DNA of 64,000 nt from Williamsia faeni (GTDB taxonomy: Bacteria > Actinomycetota > Actinomycetes > Mycobacteriales > Mycobacteriaceae). A program made the position numbers and the translations under genes. Numbering within the stretch: position 1 is the first letter of the stretch; each line of letters starts with the position of its first letter. The notes beneath the pieces are model-generated. The model was not told where the DNA came from. It saw nothing but the letters and a program-made list of their open reading frames with translations, and did no database searches. The stretch spans positions 465,099-529,098 of the forward strand of contig QJJF01000001.1 of assembly GCA_003202005.1 (NCBI GenBank), in the 5' to 3' direction. Positions 20,196 to 29,478 of the stretch are shown in pieces.

Positions 20196-20695
20196 GCGCA
20201 CACCTTCCAATTGCCGTTCTCGTTGACCAGAACGATAGGGGTGATCTTGGTTTCGCTCTTGTGTTCCCGGTACCAGTGAACGTTGGCAGTGGCCCGATCG
20301 CCGTTGACGACGGTCTCCGAGATGTTGCTCACCTCGATCTTGCCGTCGGCATCACGCGCGTCGCGGTTCTCGGAGGTGAACTCCTCCTGGGTCGGGAAGT
20401 CGGCGGAATCGAGTTTGGCGGAACAGAAAACGGCGCGGTAGCTCGCGTAGTTGATCGCGTTCTGCGCCGTGTAATAGTCGTTGACGGCGTGGGTCACCCG
20501 CGCCTGGTCCGTCATACGGTCCTCCGCCGGCCGCAGTACCTGCATGAGAACGATCGCGACCAGGACAAGGACCATGATCGCGGCCGCCACGAGAAACGGC
20601 CAGAGGGTGCGTCGCTCATCGTCGAAAACTTCTGGTTCTGCCTTCTTGCCCCCAGCCGACCGCTCGCGCCCGGCTCCGGAGTCACTACCTACCAT
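20192..20695 (-). CDS. single-pass membrane protein with DUF4878-like extracytoplasmic domain
   Basis: 167 residues from ATG 20695; the open frame extends across the fprA start and was trimmed. A charged N-terminus, one membrane helix (about 31-50) and an extracellular domain ending in VNENGNWKVCA are visible. The ending and the helix pattern (NDYYTAQNAINYASYRAVFCSA) resemble the C-terminal domain of the protein at 36912-38339, which ends GEWKVCKA. Both carry a Cys pair that could form a disulfide. Its function is unknown. It is the first gene of the rhodanese-metZ operon. Confidence 0.65.
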   Translation of the reverse strand: MVGSDSGAGRERSAGGKKAEPEVFDDERRTLWPFLVAAAIMVLVLVAIVLMQVLRPAEDRMTDQARVTHAVNDYYTAQNAINYASYRAVFCSAKLDSADFPTQEEFTSENRDARDADGKIEVSNISETVVNGDRATANVHWYREHKSETKITPIVLVNENGNWKVCA

Positions 20696-20909
20696 GGCCG
20701 CGAGCTTATCGCCCGTATTTGCCCGACCTGCCACCAGCGTGAGACGGTGGGCTAGATATTTGGGCAGGCAATCCTTACTTGACTGCCCACCAAACTGCCA
20801 TTTTTGGTTCCGGCCAGGTCCAGCGCCTACCGTGGGGTGAAAGTAGCCACACCAGGTCGCGTCAGTGACGCCCGCCTGAACTATCCGCACGAGAAAGCAA
20901 CTGCGACTC

Positions 20910-22298
20910 ATGAGCGATCAGAACCGCCCGCTTCGCGTGGCCATCATCGGTGCCGGCCCCGCCGGCATCTATGCCGCCGACGCCTTGATGAAGTCGGACA
21001 AAGCCAAAGACCGTGGTGTCTCGATCGACCTGTTCGAGCGGATGCCTGCCCCATTCGGCCTGATCCGGTACGGCGTGGCCCCCGATCATCCGCGGATCAA
21101 GGGCATCATCACCGCTCTGCACAAGGTCCTCGACAAGCCCCAGATCCGGTTGATCGGCAACGTCAACTACGGCAGCGACATCGCTCTCGAGGATCTGCAG
21201 TCGATGTACGACGCCGTGATCTTCTCCACCGGCGCCACCGACGACCGGGCGATGAACCTGCCCGGCATCGAACTCGACGGCTCCTACGGCGCCGCACAGT
21301 TCGTCGCCTGGTACGACGGACATCCCGACTTCCCCCGCACCTGGCCGCTGGAAGCGGAGAAGGTCGCCGTCATCGGCGTCGGCAACGTCGCCCTCGACGT
21401 CGCACGCGTACTCGCCAAGACCGGCGACGAACTGCTGCCGACCGAGATTCCCGCCAACGTCTACGACGGCCTCAAAGCCAACAAAGCCGTCGAAGTCCAC
21501 GTCTTCGGACGCCGCGGACCTGCCCAGGCCAAGTTCACCCCGCTCGAACTCAAGGAACTCGATCACTCCCCGACGATCGACGTGATCGTCAACCCCGAAG
21601 ACATCGACTACGACGAGGGGTCCACCGTCGCGCGCCGGTCCTCGAAGATCACCGACCAGGTCGCCACGATCATCGAGCAGTACGCAATCCGCGACCCCAA
21701 GGGCCGCCCGCACAAGCTGTACCTGCACTTCTTCGAATCCCCCACCGAGATCCTCGGCGAAGACGGCAAGGTCGTCGGTCTGCGCACCGAGCGGACCGAA
21801 CTCGACGGCACCGGCAACGTCAAGGGCACCGGCAACTTCACCGACTGGGACCTCGGCGCGGTCTACCGGGCCGTGGGTTACCTGTCCGACAACGTGCCGC
21901 AGGTCCCGTTCGACGATCAGGCCGGTGTCATCCCCAACGAGTCCGGTCGCATCTTCGACCAGGGCTCACACATGACCGGTATGTACACCACCGGCTGGAT
22001 CAAGCGCGGCCCCGTCGGGCTCATCGGTCACACCAAGGGCGATGCCAACGAGACCGTCGACTGCCTGCTCGATGACATGCACGCCGGCAAACTCCTCGAA
22101 CCCGCCCAGGCGGGCGAGGACGCCATCATCAAGTACCTCGACGCCAAGAACATCGCCTACACCACCTGGGACGGCTGGTACCGCCTCGACGAACACGAGC
22201 GCGCACTCGGTGCCGCCGAAGGCCGCGAGCGCGTCAAGGTCGTCGAACGCGACGAGATGCTCGCCGCCTCCGAACCCCACAAGGTAGAAAAGGGCTGA
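20910..22298 (+). CDS. fprA: ferredoxin/NADP+ oxidoreductase, adrenodoxin reductase type
   Basis: 462 residues. An FAD enzyme that passes electrons from NADPH to ferredoxins, for example for cytochromes P450. The FAD motif VAIIGAGPAGIYAADALM is at the N-terminus, APFGLIRYGVAPDHPRIKG follows, the NADPH motif is VAVIGVGNVALDVARVL, and GWIKRGPVGLIGHTKGDANETV lies near the end. Length and motifs match mycobacterial FprA. It is divergent from the operon at 20695 and followed by two strong hairpins. Confidence 0.94.
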   Translation: MSDQNRPLRVAIIGAGPAGIYAADALMKSDKAKDRGVSIDLFERMPAPFGLIRYGVAPDHPRIKGIITALHKVLDKPQIRLIGNVNYGSDIALEDLQSMYDAVIFSTGATDDRAMNLPGIELDGSYGAAQFVAWYDGHPDFPRTWPLEAEKVAVIGVGNVALDVARVLAKTGDELLPTEIPANVYDGLKANKAVEVHVFGRRGPAQAKFTPLELKELDHSPTIDVIVNPEDIDYDEGSTVARRSSKITDQVATIIEQYAIRDPKGRPHKLYLHFFESPTEILGEDGKVVGLRTERTELDGTGNVKGTGNFTDWDLGAVYRAVGYLSDNVPQVPFDDQAGVIPNESGRIFDQGSHMTGMYTTGWIKRGPVGLIGHTKGDANETVDCLLDDMHAGKLLEPAQAGEDAIIKYLDAKNIAYTTWDGWYRLDEHERALGAAEGRERVKVVERDEMLAASEPHKVEKG

Positions 22299-22313
22299 GG
22301 CCCACCCACCAAG

Positions 22314-22381
22314 AATCCGCTCCACCTACCCGCGAACGCTCCTGTTGCGACAGGAGCACACGCGAGTACGTGGAGCGGATT
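22314..22381. terminator. nested hairpin downstream of fprA, first copy
   Basis: Outer arms AATCCGCTCCAC (22314-22325) and GTGGAGCGGATT (22370-22381) are perfect 12-mers. A CGCG/CGCG pair and an inner perfect hairpin GCTCCTGT-TGCG-ACAGGAGC (22338-22357) lie inside. It begins 16 bases after the fprA stop and reuses the arm sequence of the next hairpin. Confidence 0.75.
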
Positions 22382-22407
22382 TCGTTCTAGGGGTGGGGAC
22401 AGAACCA

Positions 22408-22444
22408 AAAAATCCGCTCCACCTGGTAGGTGGAGCGGATTTTT
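22408..22444. terminator. bidirectional intrinsic terminator between fprA and the convergent secreted-protein gene
   Basis: A 16-base perfect stem (AAAAATCCGCTCCACC 22408-22423 with GGTGGAGCGGATTTTT 22429-22444) closes a five-base loop, with A and T runs at both ends. It would therefore terminate transcription in either direction. Confidence 0.9.
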
Positions 22445-22455
22445 GTGCTGACGGA

Positions 22456-22908
22456 CTATGCAGCCGGTGCGGACGGAATGGTCAGCGGGTTGTCGCGACG
22501 CTCCACGTTGGCCCAGAAGCCGATGTTGTTCTGCAGCGGATCGATGTTGCTGGAGATGGCGTAGCCCGAGATCGAGCTCGGGAAGCAACCGAACCACTTG
22601 GTCTCGATGCGAAGGGTCTTGTCCTTCTTGAGAACGGGGGCGAACTGCTCAGCGCCGTTGAACTCGTGCAGGGTCACATTGGGGAAGTCAGCGCCGTAGG
22701 CCTTGACCTCCATCCAGCGGACCATGTACCAGGAGTTGACCCATGGGTCGCCCGGCTTGCCGAACGAGCAGTACACGCCACCGGTCAGATCGAGATCGAC
22801 CGGTCCGACTGGGGCAGCCTGCACCGGTGCGACGGCGACGGCACTGCCGGCGGCGATACCAACGGCCGCTGCTGCGGCGACGGCAGCGCGGATCAACTTC
22901 TGCTTCAT
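22456..22908 (-). CDS. small secreted protein of unknown function
   Basis: 150 residues from ATG 22908, behind GGAG. A Sec signal peptide is clear (MKQKLIRAAVAAAAAVGIAA..., cleavage near VQA^AP). The mature domain of about 120 residues holds two cysteines (GGVYCSFGKPG and WFGCFPSS) that could form a disulfide, and it is rich in Trp and Phe. I do not recognise a family. It is monocistronic, with its own promoter region at 22909-23045. Confidence 0.75.
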   Translation of the reverse strand: MKQKLIRAAVAAAAAVGIAAGSAVAVAPVQAAPVGPVDLDLTGGVYCSFGKPGDPWVNSWYMVRWMEVKAYGADFPNVTLHEFNGAEQFAPVLKKDKTLRIETKWFGCFPSSISGYAISSNIDPLQNNIGFWANVERRDNPLTIPSAPAA

Positions 22909-23045
22909 CTTCACTCCTTTGGGTGGACCACGTACAGGTGGCTTTCGGTGTTCATCGCTGGCAACCGCCTGAGCGTTAGCCAAGAACTTTCTGAAAGCTA
23001 CGTTATACGACTCTCGTTATCGTTTCGTTATCGGGGCACGTGGGC

Positions 23046-23525
23046 CTAGAACACGAACGCGGCACCGAGCCACAGCGACGCAGCGAGCAGAGCGCCGGCG
23101 AGCTCGATGATCATCGCCAAACCGGCGGCTTTTGTGGCCGCAACCGCGCCGTTCCAGCCGCCGCGGACGTCCTTGAGTCGCCACCATTCGGCCAGGAATG
23201 CGCCCAGGACGAACCCGATGATGAGTCCGACGACCGGGACGACGAAAAAGCCGACGATGCCCAGGAGACCACCAGCGATCACCGTCGCGCCCGGCACACC
23301 GGAATCCTTCATCGACTTGTTGGCGACCAGATACTTGACGATCGCGGCCGCACCGAGGAAGCCCGCGGCGATCGCGAACACCAGCCAGGCCCAGCCACCG
23401 ACCACAAACGCCCACACCGCGATGGCACCGAGGATCAGGGTCAGTCCGGGGAGTACCGGCAGCACCACACCGCAGAGCCCGATGAAGATGATCGCGGCAA
23501 CGACGAGCTCACCAGCAAACGGCAC
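23046..23525 (-). CDS. DUF456 membrane protein
   Basis: 159 residues, almost entirely hydrophobic with four to five helices. Features of DUF456 are GLCGVVLPVLPGLTLILGAI near the N-terminus and GGLLGIVGFFVVPVVGLIIGFVLGAFLAEW in the middle. Its function is unknown. It starts 13 bases after the purT stop (GTG), so it is probably cotranscribed. Confidence 0.85.
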   Translation of the reverse strand: MPFAGELVVAAIIFIGLCGVVLPVLPGLTLILGAIAVWAFVVGGWAWLVFAIAAGFLGAAAIVKYLVANKSMKDSGVPGATVIAGGLLGIVGFFVVPVVGLIIGFVLGAFLAEWWRLKDVRGGWNGAVAATKAAGLAMIIELAGALLAASLWLGAAFVF

Positions 23526-23538
23526 CTGCGATTACCCG

Positions 23539-25032
23539 CTACCGGTTGTTGTCGGCTGCGGATGACGGCTTGCTCAGGCCGACCTGCGCGCGCTGTGGTG
23601 GAACCGCGGGCGCTTGGGGCGGAGCCGGCTGCGCTTGGGGCGGCGGTGACTGCGGCCGGGCCGCAGCCGATGGACGCGGGTTCATACGCGTCTCGGCCGG
23701 ATCATTCGGGGCCGAGGCCTCGGATGCCGGCGGCAGCTGTACCGGAGGTTTCGGTGCCGGAACCGCGGGCGCGGTACTGACCGTGCGCACCATGCGCGCA
23801 GCCGCCGTGGCCCGCTGCCGGGCGGTCGCGACATCGTCGGCGGTGGCGATCACCACGCCCATCCGGCGCCGCGAGAAACTCTCGGGCTTGCCGAACAATC
23901 GGATATCGGTTTCGGGAACGGCAAGTGCGGCAGCAACATTCTCGAAGGCGATGGCAGGTTCATCGAGACCGCCGTAGATCACCGCGGACGCTCCGGGCGA
24001 GGCCAGCGTGACATCGACCGGCAGTCCCAGGATAGCCCGGGCATGCATCTCGAACTCCGAAAGCCGCTGTGTACCAATGGTTACCAGGCCGGTGTCGTGC
24101 GGACGCGGGCTGACCTCGGAGAAGTAGACGTCGTCGTCCTTGACGAACATCTCGACACCGAAGATGCCGCGGCCACCGAGGTGGCCGTCGCCCAATGCCG
24201 CCGCGATCCGGGCGGCGACGGACGTGGCGCCGCCGAGCGCGGCCTCGCTCATCGGATGCGGCTGCCACGATTCGACGTAGTCGCCCTGAAGCTGCCGGTG
24301 CCCGATCGGGGCGCAGAAGTAGGTGCCCAGCTTGCCCGTGGCCGGATCGATGGAACGGACGGTGAGCAGGGTGATCTCGTAGTCGAAGTCGACAAAACCC
24401 TCGACGATGACCCGGCCGCCCTTCACCCGGCCGCCGGCGACGGCGTGGTCCCAGGCCCGATCGATCTCGTCGGGGCCGCGAACCACACTCTGGCCCTTGC
24501 CCGACGACGACATCACCGGCTTCACCACACAGGGGAATCCGACGCGGGCGGTGGCGGCCCGGATCTCGTCGGCAGAGTCGGCAAACACGTATGGCGAGGT
24601 GGGCAGGCCGAGTCGCTCGTCGGCGAGTCGGCGAATGCCTTCCCGGTTCATCGTCAGTGCGGTCGCCCGCGCTGTCGGGATGACCTCGGTGAAACCCTCT
24701 TCGTGGATCTCGACGAGGACCTCCGTCGCGATCGCCTCGATCTCGGGGACGACGAAGTCGGGGCGCTCTGCCTCGATCACCGCACGCAGGGCGACCGGGT
24801 CGGTCATGTCGATGACATGGGAGCGATGCGCGACCTGGTGACCGGGCGCATCGGGGTAACGATCGACCGCAATCACTTCGACACCGAGGCGCTGGAACGC
24901 GATGACAACTTCCTTGCCCAACTCGCCTGCGCCCAGGAGCATCACCTTGGTGGCGCCGGGCGTCAGCGGCGTGCCGATGCGCTGCGGCACGGAATTGATC
25001 ACGACGCCGGATTCCGGATTGCTGCTAGTCAC
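23539..25032 (-). CDS. purT: formate-dependent phosphoribosylglycinamide formyltransferase with extra C-terminal tail
   Basis: 497 residues. PurT makes formyl-GAR from GAR, formate and ATP, bypassing folate-dependent PurN. ATP-grasp features: [59 protein letters not shown] and [15 protein letters not shown]. The enzyme proper ends near residue 415, the usual family length being about 390-400. About 80 Pro/Ala/Gln-rich residues follow with no recognisable fold. In M. tuberculosis purT lies beside the rhodanese and metZ genes, as it nearly does here. Confidence 0.93.
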   Translation of the reverse strand: MTSSNPESGVVINSVPQRIGTPLTPGATKVMLLGAGELGKEVVIAFQRLGVEVIAVDRYPDAPGHQVAHRSHVIDMTDPVALRAVIEAERPDFVVPEIEAIATEVLVEIHEEGFTEVIPTARATALTMNREGIRRLADERLGLPTSPYVFADSADEIRAATARVGFPCVVKPVMSSSGKGQSVVRGPDEIDRAWDHAVAGGRVKGGRVIVEGFVDFDYEITLLTVRSIDPATGKLGTYFCAPIGHRQLQGDYVESWQPHPMSEAALGGATSVAARIAAALGDGHLGGRGIFGVEMFVKDDDVYFSEVSPRPHDTGLVTIGTQRLSEFEMHARAILGLPVDVTLASPGASAVIYGGLDEPAIAFENVAAALAVPETDIRLFGKPESFSRRRMGVVIATADDVATARQRATAAARMVRTVSTAPAVPAPKPPVQLPPASEASAPNDPAETRMNPRPSAAARPQSPPPQAQPAPPQAPAVPPQRAQVGLSKPSSAADNNR

Positions 25033-25116
25033 GCGTTCAAGGCTAACCCCTGCAAGTGCGCCGATCGCACACGAAACCCTGGTCCGGACCTATCTGGATC
25101 GTTGCCCGAGGTCGAT

Positions 25117-25467
25117 TCATCCCATCCGCGCATGTAGATAGCACCAGCGCCAGCTCTCACCGGGCTCCGCCGAACGCATCACAGGATGCCCTGACGCCTC
25201 GAAATGCCTGGTCGCGTGGCGGAGTGGGCTCGAGTCGCAGCAGGCGACGTGCCCGCAGGTCAGGCACCTACGCAGCGCCGCCGGGTGGTGCACCCCCTCG
25301 CCGGCGCAGTCCTCGCAGCCGGCGACACCTTCGTCACGTGCGGCCTCGGACACCGGATCCTGCGCCGGATCGGCGGGTGCCTGGGTCAGTTCCGGGCACA
25401 GATCCGGCTCCATCACGTCCGCAGGTTTGATGAGCCGGTGCATCACCGACCTACGGATGGGTTTCAT
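25117..25467 (-). CDS. UBP-type zinc finger protein
   Basis: 116 residues. A zinc-finger UBP domain fills the second half: CEDC, then HPAALRRCLTCGHVACCDSSPLRHATRHFEASGHPVM, ending in WRWCYLH. The Cys/His spacing matches the family. In eukaryotes this domain binds ubiquitin tails; the bacterial role is unknown. ATG 25467 overlaps the adenylate cyclase stop (ATGA), which suggests a functional link that the sequence does not explain. Confidence 0.88.
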   Translation of the reverse strand: MKPIRRSVMHRLIKPADVMEPDLCPELTQAPADPAQDPVSEAARDEGVAGCEDCAGEGVHHPAALRRCLTCGHVACCDSSPLRHATRHFEASGHPVMRSAEPGESWRWCYLHARMG

Positions 25468-27068
25468 CGCGCGCTCCCCTGGTTCACCTCGTCGCCGGTC
25501 TCCCGGGATGGGAGGTGATCGGTGTCGGCCACCGCTGCATAGATCTCGGTTTCTTCCGAACGACCGCGCAGCAGAGCCGATTCGAAACGAACCCATTGCG
25601 CGGCCTCGGCGTCGGTGGCCGAAGCGATCGCCCGCCCGGAGGCCACCGGCCGACTCGGATCCTGCTTGGCGTACTCGCTGAGGCGTGCCGCCTCGTTGAC
25701 CGCGTCGCCGATCACCGTGTATTCGAATCGTTGTATGGCGCCGACATTTCCGGCGACCACCGATCCGTACGCCACGCCGATCCCGGCTGCTAGTTCGGGG
25801 ATTTCGCCGGCCAGGCGTACCGAGATCTCCCGGGCCGTGGACAGGGCCGCGGTCGCCGGGTCGTCCAATTCGAGTGGGGCACCGAAGGCGGCGAGCACCG
25901 CATCACCCTGAAACTTGTTGACCAGACCGGAATGCGATTCGACCGCCGAGACGACCACCCCAAAGAACTTGTTCAGCAACGTCACAACCTCATTCGGTGG
26001 TCGCGATGCCGCGATCGCGGTAGAACCGATGACGTCGATGAACACGATGGCCACAAACCGCTCGGTGCCACCGAGTTCGGGATTCTGGGCCAACGCGGCT
26101 TCGGCCACGTCCCGACCGACATGCCTGCCGAACAGGTCTCGCATCCGTTCGCGTTCCCCGAGTCCGGTGACCATGAGGTTGAAACCCCTTTGCAGGTCGC
26201 CCAATTCGGTTCCGTCGTAGACCACCACCCGGACGTCGTTGTCGCCGCCGCTGACCTTGGTCATCGCCCGACGGACCGATCCGACGGGCGCCTTGATCGC
26301 ACTGATGCTGAGGTAGTTGAGCAGGAGTCCGGTGAACAGGCCGATGACGCCGAGCACCATGACGGCCACGAACACATCGGTTTTGGTGGTGGTATCGCGC
26401 AACACCGAGAAGAAGGCGACGAGCATCGTCCCGACAATCGGGATACCCGACCCGAGAACCCAACTCAGCGTCGCCCGGGTCCGTAATCGGCTGCGCCGCT
26501 TGGTGCCCGGATAGCCCGCTTCCAAGGCCTGCGCGGCGACCGGACGTAGTGCGAACTCGACCAGCAGGTACGAGATGGCGCAGACCACCGCTCCGGAAAG
26601 TCCGACCACAAGGGCGATTTTCGGGATGAGTCCGGGGTCCAGGATCCCATAGCAGAGGGTGAAGAACACTCCGGCGATGAACCACAGCAGCATCTGCATC
26701 CGGGTCAGCACCCACGGCGCCCGCAGGGCCCACCGCGCCTGCTCCGGAGTGGGCTGCTCATCACGGAGCGCCCACTGCAGATGCCCGAGTACCCGAGACG
26801 TACCGAATGCCCAGCCGAAACCGAACGCGACGGCCACATAGACCGGGACGGCGATGTAGTTGACCCACCACAGCTCTGGCCCGAGCACACTCGGTTCGGG
26901 TATCCCGACCACGACCAACAGGATCGCGATGCCGGCACCGATCGCGTTGGCGGTCAGAACCGACACGGTGATCAGCAATTGGATCCGGATGCGTCGACGT
27001 CGGGGGGTGTCGGTTGCCGAGCCCAGCAACGCCGAACCGAAATCCGACTCCTGCCCGGGAAATTTCAC
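25464..27068 (-). CDS. membrane-bound class III adenylate/guanylate cyclase with HAMP domain
   Basis: 534 residues. Six membrane helices (about 28-310) precede a HAMP linker (PVGSVRRAMTKVSGGDNDVRVVVYDGTELGDLQRGFN) and a C-terminal cyclase domain from about residue 330. Metal aspartates are in VFIDVIGST and FQGDAVLAAFGAP, the substrate-selecting Lys in NKFQGD and Asp in YTVIGDAVN favour ATP, and NEAARLSE follows. It resembles the Rv1318c-Rv1320c/Rv3645 family. It makes cAMP in response to an unknown membrane or lipid signal. The start is GTG. Confidence 0.92.
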   Translation of the reverse strand: MKFPGQESDFGSALLGSATDTPRRRRIRIQLLITVSVLTANAIGAGIAILLVVVGIPEPSVLGPELWWVNYIAVPVYVAVAFGFGWAFGTSRVLGHLQWALRDEQPTPEQARWALRAPWVLTRMQMLLWFIAGVFFTLCYGILDPGLIPKIALVVGLSGAVVCAISYLLVEFALRPVAAQALEAGYPGTKRRSRLRTRATLSWVLGSGIPIVGTMLVAFFSVLRDTTTKTDVFVAVMVLGVIGLFTGLLLNYLSISAIKAPVGSVRRAMTKVSGGDNDVRVVVYDGTELGDLQRGFNLMVTGLGERERMRDLFGRHVGRDVAEAALAQNPELGGTERFVAIVFIDVIGSTAIAASRPPNEVVTLLNKFFGVVVSAVESHSGLVNKFQGDAVLAAFGAPLELDDPATAALSTAREISVRLAGEIPELAAGIGVAYGSVVAGNVGAIQRFEYTVIGDAVNEAARLSEYAKQDPSRPVASGRAIASATDAEAAQWVRFESALLRGRSEETEIYAAVADTDHLPSRETGDEVNQGSAR

Positions 27069-27137
27069 CCGCCACCCCCTACCGATTCGTCGACACCCGC
27101 AATCTACCTGCGCGAGCGGCGCGCGACTCCCCCACCA

Positions 27138-27827
27138 TCAACTCCGGCCCGCTCCTGGTCCGGGGGACCGGCGGTACTCCTGCTTCGGCCGCCCGGTGGC
27201 CCCATATCGCAGGCGCATTGCCAGTTTCCCGGAAGCGACAAGGTTTGCGAGGTGTCGTCGGGCAGTGGGTGGTGAGATACCCACCGCGGCCGACACCTCG
27301 TCGGCGAACATCGACGTGTCCCGGTCTGCGAAGGTGCGCAGGATCAGTTCCTCTGTCCGAGAGCCGGTTTCGATGATCTCCCGGGACGCCCGACCGAACC
27401 GCAGCGCTCCCAGCGCAGCGTCGACGGCCTGCTGCTCGAGGGTCGGCTCGGCGAGAATCCGACGGTACTGGAGATACGCGGACAGCCGGCGCGCCAGTTC
27501 GGTGTTCTCGAAGGGCTTGATCAGATAGGTGAGCGCACCCGTCCGCAGCGCCCGGCGAACCGCGCCGCCGTCGGTTTCCGCGCTGAGAACAAAGGCATCG
27601 CAACCGATCCGGGCCAGCAGATCGAGGCCTGATCCGTCCGGGAGATGAACATCGATCAGGGCCAGGGAGATGTTCGGATGGTCCGAGATCGCGGTCAGAG
27701 CCTGCGCGATACCCCCGACCTGCGCCACCACGACGAATCCACCGACCGCATCGACAACACCGGCGTGCAGGGCCGCGACCCGGAAGTCGTCGTCGACGAT
27801 CAGCACCTCGAGCGGCGGGGAACTCAC
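27138..27827 (-). CDS. response regulator, CitB/DcuR (DpiA) family
   Basis: 229 residues from a GTG that overlaps the kinase stop (GTGA). The receiver domain holds LIVDDDFRV, phospho-acceptor Asp59 in LALIDVHLPDG, Ser/Thr in FVLSAETD and Lys in YLIKPFE. A C-terminal helix-turn-helix (TSMFADEVSAAVGISPPTARRHLANLVASGKL) follows a linker. It is expected to be phosphorylated by the adjacent kinase and to activate the citrate-type transporter gene. Confidence 0.92.
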   Translation of the reverse strand: MSSPPLEVLIVDDDFRVAALHAGVVDAVGGFVVVAQVGGIAQALTAISDHPNISLALIDVHLPDGSGLDLLARIGCDAFVLSAETDGGAVRRALRTGALTYLIKPFENTELARRLSAYLQYRRILAEPTLEQQAVDAALGALRFGRASREIIETGSRTEELILRTFADRDTSMFADEVSAAVGISPPTARRHLANLVASGKLAMRLRYGATGRPKQEYRRSPGPGAGRS

Positions 27828-29455
27828 GGTGTCGGTCCTTCGAGCATGTGCGGGAGCCGGGCGAGGAAGACGGCACCGCCGAGACGGTTGTCGGCCCCGA
27901 CACCGCCGCCCCGGTCGACCAGCGCGAGGTCTCCACCCGATTGCCAGGCGAGCAACCGGGACAGCGCCAGGCCCATACCCCGGCCCCCGGGAACTGTGCT
28001 GTCGTCGTGGGTGGTCACCCCTTCGATGAACACCTGCTGCGGATCGTCGAACGCAATCCCACCGCCGGAATCGGCGACGGTCACCAGGAGCGTCTCGTCC
28101 TCGCTGATCAACTCCACGCACACCTCCGCGTCCGGGGTCCCGGCAACAGCTTCGATCGCGTTGTCGATGAGATTGCCGACGATGGTCGTGACCACCACCG
28201 GTTCGGCCAGGATGCCGTCGAGGTAGGTCTGCTCGCTCAAGGTCAGCAGCACTCCACGTTCGCGCGCGACGGCGGCCTTGGCATCAACGAAAGCACGCAG
28301 GTGGGGTTCGTCGATGTTCTCGATTCCGGGGACCTCGGTGCCGTACGGCCCGGTGCCCATCACCTCGTCGAGGTAGTCCAGTGCGTTCGCGCTGTCGCCT
28401 TGGCGCAGCAGCCCCGCGATCAGATGCATCTGATTGGCCGACTCGTGCCGCGAAGCCCGGAGTGCGTCGCTCATCGCCTTGATCGAGTCGACCTGGCGGG
28501 TCAGCGATTCGACGTCGGTGCGGTCGACCACCGACAGCACCATTCCGAGGTCCCGGTTCTCCCGGCGGACCGGATGCGAGCTCACCAACACGATGCGGTC
28601 GCCGACGGTGGCCGACCGCGGGTCGGCGACCGGTGTGCGAGCGACTTCCAAAACCCTTGCGGTCAAGCCGATTTCATCTACCCGACTGCCTACGTCAGCG
28701 GCGATGGCGAGCAGTTCACGGGCCCTGTCATTGATCACCCGGACCACCCCGTCGCCGTCGATCGCAACCACACCTTCGGAGATCGAATGCAGCACCGCGC
28801 CCTGCTCCCGAACCAGTTCGGCCAGCTGATCGGGTTCCAGACCCAACGTCAGGCGACGCCAGCGCCGGGCCAGCAACATCGAACCGATCGCGCCGACGAA
28901 CAGGGCGCCGGTGGCAATACCCGCCAGCGCCAGCAGATCGCGTCTGACATCCTTGCGAACCTGCTCGGTCGAGATCCCGACGCTGACGAGGCCGACCACC
29001 CGATCACTGTCGAGCGAATACACCGGCACCTTCGCGCGAACCGACTCGCCCAGGGTGCCACGGTCGGTGGCGAGGTCCTCATCACCGCTCAGCGCCGACG
29101 AGGGGTCGGTGCTGAGCGGTTTGGCCAGTTCAGCCGGATCGGGATGGGCCAAACGCAAGCCTTTGTCGTTGGCTATGACAACAAACAGTGCACCGGTGCG
29201 TTCGGCGACCTGGGCCGCCTGTTGTTGCAGGGCTCCGGATTCCAGCTCGGACGGGACCAGCGCGCCTCCCTGACTTTCGACCTCGGCCTGAACCTGATCG
29301 TCCGTGGCGACCGATCGGGCGATCGCGAGGGCCCGTTGGGCGTATTCATCCCGAAGCCGGCTCGTGCTGCCGGAGATCACCAATCCGAATCCCAGGCCCA
29401 GGCTGACGGCGAGGACCACCATCTGCAGGAGGAGTACCTGGCTGCGTAGCCGCAT
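27824..29455 (-). CDS. sensor histidine kinase, CitA/DcuS (DpiB) family
   Basis: 543 residues. Membrane helices at about 7-28 and 175-196 flank an extracytoplasmic PAS-like sensor (residues 30-172). A cytoplasmic PAS domain (about 215-320) follows, then the dimerisation helix with His337 in ASRHESANQMHLIAGLL, the N box VGNLIDNAIEA and the G boxes DSGGGIA and GGRGMGLAL. The family senses citrate or C4-dicarboxylates outside the cell. It lies between the transporter and its response regulator in one operon. Confidence 0.93.
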   Translation of the reverse strand: MRLRSQVLLLQMVVLAVSLGLGFGLVISGSTSRLRDEYAQRALAIARSVATDDQVQAEVESQGGALVPSELESGALQQQAAQVAERTGALFVVIANDKGLRLAHPDPAELAKPLSTDPSSALSGDEDLATDRGTLGESVRAKVPVYSLDSDRVVGLVSVGISTEQVRKDVRRDLLALAGIATGALFVGAIGSMLLARRWRRLTLGLEPDQLAELVREQGAVLHSISEGVVAIDGDGVVRVINDRARELLAIAADVGSRVDEIGLTARVLEVARTPVADPRSATVGDRIVLVSSHPVRRENRDLGMVLSVVDRTDVESLTRQVDSIKAMSDALRASRHESANQMHLIAGLLRQGDSANALDYLDEVMGTGPYGTEVPGIENIDEPHLRAFVDAKAAVARERGVLLTLSEQTYLDGILAEPVVVTTIVGNLIDNAIEAVAGTPDAEVCVELISEDETLLVTVADSGGGIAFDDPQQVFIEGVTTHDDSTVPGGRGMGLALSRLLAWQSGGDLALVDRGGGVGADNRLGGAVFLARLPHMLEGPTP

Positions 29456-29478
29456 CCCGCCAGCCTAGTGTCGCGGCG

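Noticed and set aside
20696-20909. Riboswitch or leader upstream of the rhodanese-metZ operon
   Set aside because: A TGGGCAG/CTGCCCA pair can form at 20761-20789, but I see no conserved S-box, SAM-II or SAH core; it is more likely part of the divergent promoter region.
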